Shown here piece after piece: positions 5,154 through 6,003 of a stretch of DNA of 6,003 nucleotides. The notes under the pieces are model-generated. The model was not told the origin of the DNA. It worked only from the letters and a program-made list of their open reading frames with translations, and searched no databases. Numbering within the stretch: position 1 is the stretch's first letter; each line of letters begins with the position of its first letter. The position numbers and the translations under genes were made by a program. Source of the stretch: Acidimicrobiales bacterium (GTDB lineage: Bacteria > Actinomycetota > Acidimicrobiia > Acidimicrobiales > UBA8190); NCBI GenBank assembly GCA_030042575.1, contig JASHZK010000401.1:1-6003 (forward strand), written 5' to 3'.

Positions 5154-6003
5154 GCATCGTCACCCTCCCCGGACGGGCCTCCCCGCAGGCGCCGTCCGAT
5201 CCGGTGGAGGCGCCCCGCAGCTGGTCGTGGCGCCTCATCGGACTGGGCGTGGCGCTGGTGCTGGTGCTCCTGGGGATCACCGCCCTCATCCTCTCGTCTT
5301 TCGCCGGCGCCTTCTCGAATTACGCCGTGGCCCAGGTGGAGCTACCGGACAACGCCACCGCCGTCGAAGTGAACGCGCCGGTGGAGTACCGCAACGTCAC
5401 GGTGGGGACTGTCGTCAACGAGGGCCGCCTGGTCTCCGGGGGACTGATCTCGGTGACGGTGCACCTCCAGCCCTCCATGCTGCGCCTCATCCCCGCCGGC
5501 GTGCGGGCCACCGATACCCCGGTCTCGTTCTTCGGTGACTATTACATCGAGCTCGTCCCCCCCACCCACATCGGTGCGGCGACATTGCGGTCGGGAGCCA
5601 CCATTCCTCCCCTGCGGGTGGGACAGACGGCATCGCTGCAGGCGACCCTGGGCGACCTCGACACCTTGCTGACCAAGCTCCAGCCCGATGAGCTCGATTC
5701 GGCGCTCACCGCTCTGGCCGGGGCCCTGCAGGGCAACGGAGCTTCTCTGGGGAAGAACTTCGTAAGGGGCAACAAGTACTTCGAGCAGATGCTCCCGCTG
5801 TGGCCCACGGTGGTGGAGAACCTCGACACCCTGGTGCCGGTGGCGAACCAATTCGCGGCATCCACACCCGACATCCTGCACATCCTGGCCAACCAGACAG
5901 TCACGGCCAGCACCGTCAACAACCAGGCTGCCCAGGTGCGTTCCGCCCTTGGTGGAGGGGCGACGCTCACGGGCCGGCTGGCCAGTCTGCTCGACGCCAT
6001 CCA
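5150..6003 (+). CDS. mceA: Mce family protein, first of the operon (MceA position), truncated at right edge
   Basis: This is the substrate-binding and channel-forming component that carries lipid across the envelope to the YrbE permeases. The visible 284 residues have no stop and run out of the window. A cytoplasmic N-terminus (1-28) is followed by one membrane anchor (about 29-51: LIGLGVALVLVLLGITALIL). Next is the MCE domain (about 57-138), with EVNAPVEYRNVTVGTVVNEG (73-92), LQPSMLRLIPAGVRATDTPV (106-125) and the conserved end SFFGDYYIELVPP (126-138). From about 160 the sequence becomes helical and Leu/Ala-rich (SLQATLGDLDTLLTKLQP, 162-179), as expected of the long helical region of actinobacterial Mce proteins. 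There is no lipobox, which fits an A-type rather than an E-type member. The GTG start overlaps the yrbEB stop by four bases, with AAGG at 5139-5142. The MceA label rests on position in the operon; further mce genes are expected beyond the edge. Confidence 0.95.
   Translation, partial: MSIVTLPGRASPQAPSDPVEAPRSWSWRLIGLGVALVLVLLGITALILSSFAGAFSNYAVAQVELPDNATAVEVNAPVEYRNVTVGTVVNEGRLVSGGLISVTVHLQPSMLRLIPAGVRATDTPVSFFGDYYIELVPPTHIGAATLRSGATIPPLRVGQTASLQATLGDLDTLLTKLQPDELDSALTALAGALQGNGASLGKNFVRGNKYFEQMLPLWPTVVENLDTLVPVANQFAASTPDILHILANQTVTASTVNNQAAQVRSALGGGATLTGRLASLLDAI

Noticed and set aside
1..6003. CRISPR array, insertion sequence, tRNA, rRNA or phage genes
   Set aside because: No short regularly spaced repeats, transposase motifs, terminal inverted repeats, tRNA-like cloverleaf or phage-like proteins were seen on either strand.

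Overview
The window is GC-rich and has the gene content of an actinobacterium. The clearest marker is the start of an mce operon in its actinobacterial form: two different YrbE permease genes followed directly by an Mce gene. Much of the protein sequence is only moderately like the mycobacterial versions as I remember them. A non-mycobacterial lineage such as Acidimicrobiia or another environmental actinobacterium is therefore plausible, but I cannot place it from the sequence alone.

Layout: (1) Positions 1-460, minus strand: the N-terminal part of a secreted protein built from bacterial Ig-like (Big2-type) repeats; it runs off the left edge. (2) Positions 461-1106: a long divergent intergenic region with no convincing gene. 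It holds a perfect 18-bp palindrome (598-615), extra copies of its half-site, and a second inverted repeat (663-677). (3) Positions 1107-3064, plus strand: a two-gene two-component system. A membrane histidine kinase with a large extracytoplasmic sensor region (possibly CHASE-like) is translationally coupled to a single-domain response regulator with no output domain. (4) Positions 3065-3358: a non-coding gap that contains an imperfect copy of the palindrome. (5) Positions 3359-6003, plus strand: yrbEA, yrbEB and the first mce gene, tightly packed and cut by the right edge.

Function: YrbEA and YrbEB are the paired membrane permeases of an Mce lipid importer. The Mce protein is the membrane-anchored, substrate-binding component that spans the envelope. 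An MceG/MlaF-type ATPase would power it, but none is in this window. The kinase-regulator pair sits immediately upstream in the same direction. It may signal envelope or lipid status, but since the regulator has no DNA-binding domain, any control of the mce operon would have to go through a partner protein.

The genes belong to known families, and I did not find a clearly new system. The most interesting non-obvious signals are the shared palindrome family (AGGTGAATTCACCT-like) at 598-615, 907-920 and 3194-3207, and the placement of an output-less two-component pair next to a lipid-import operon.
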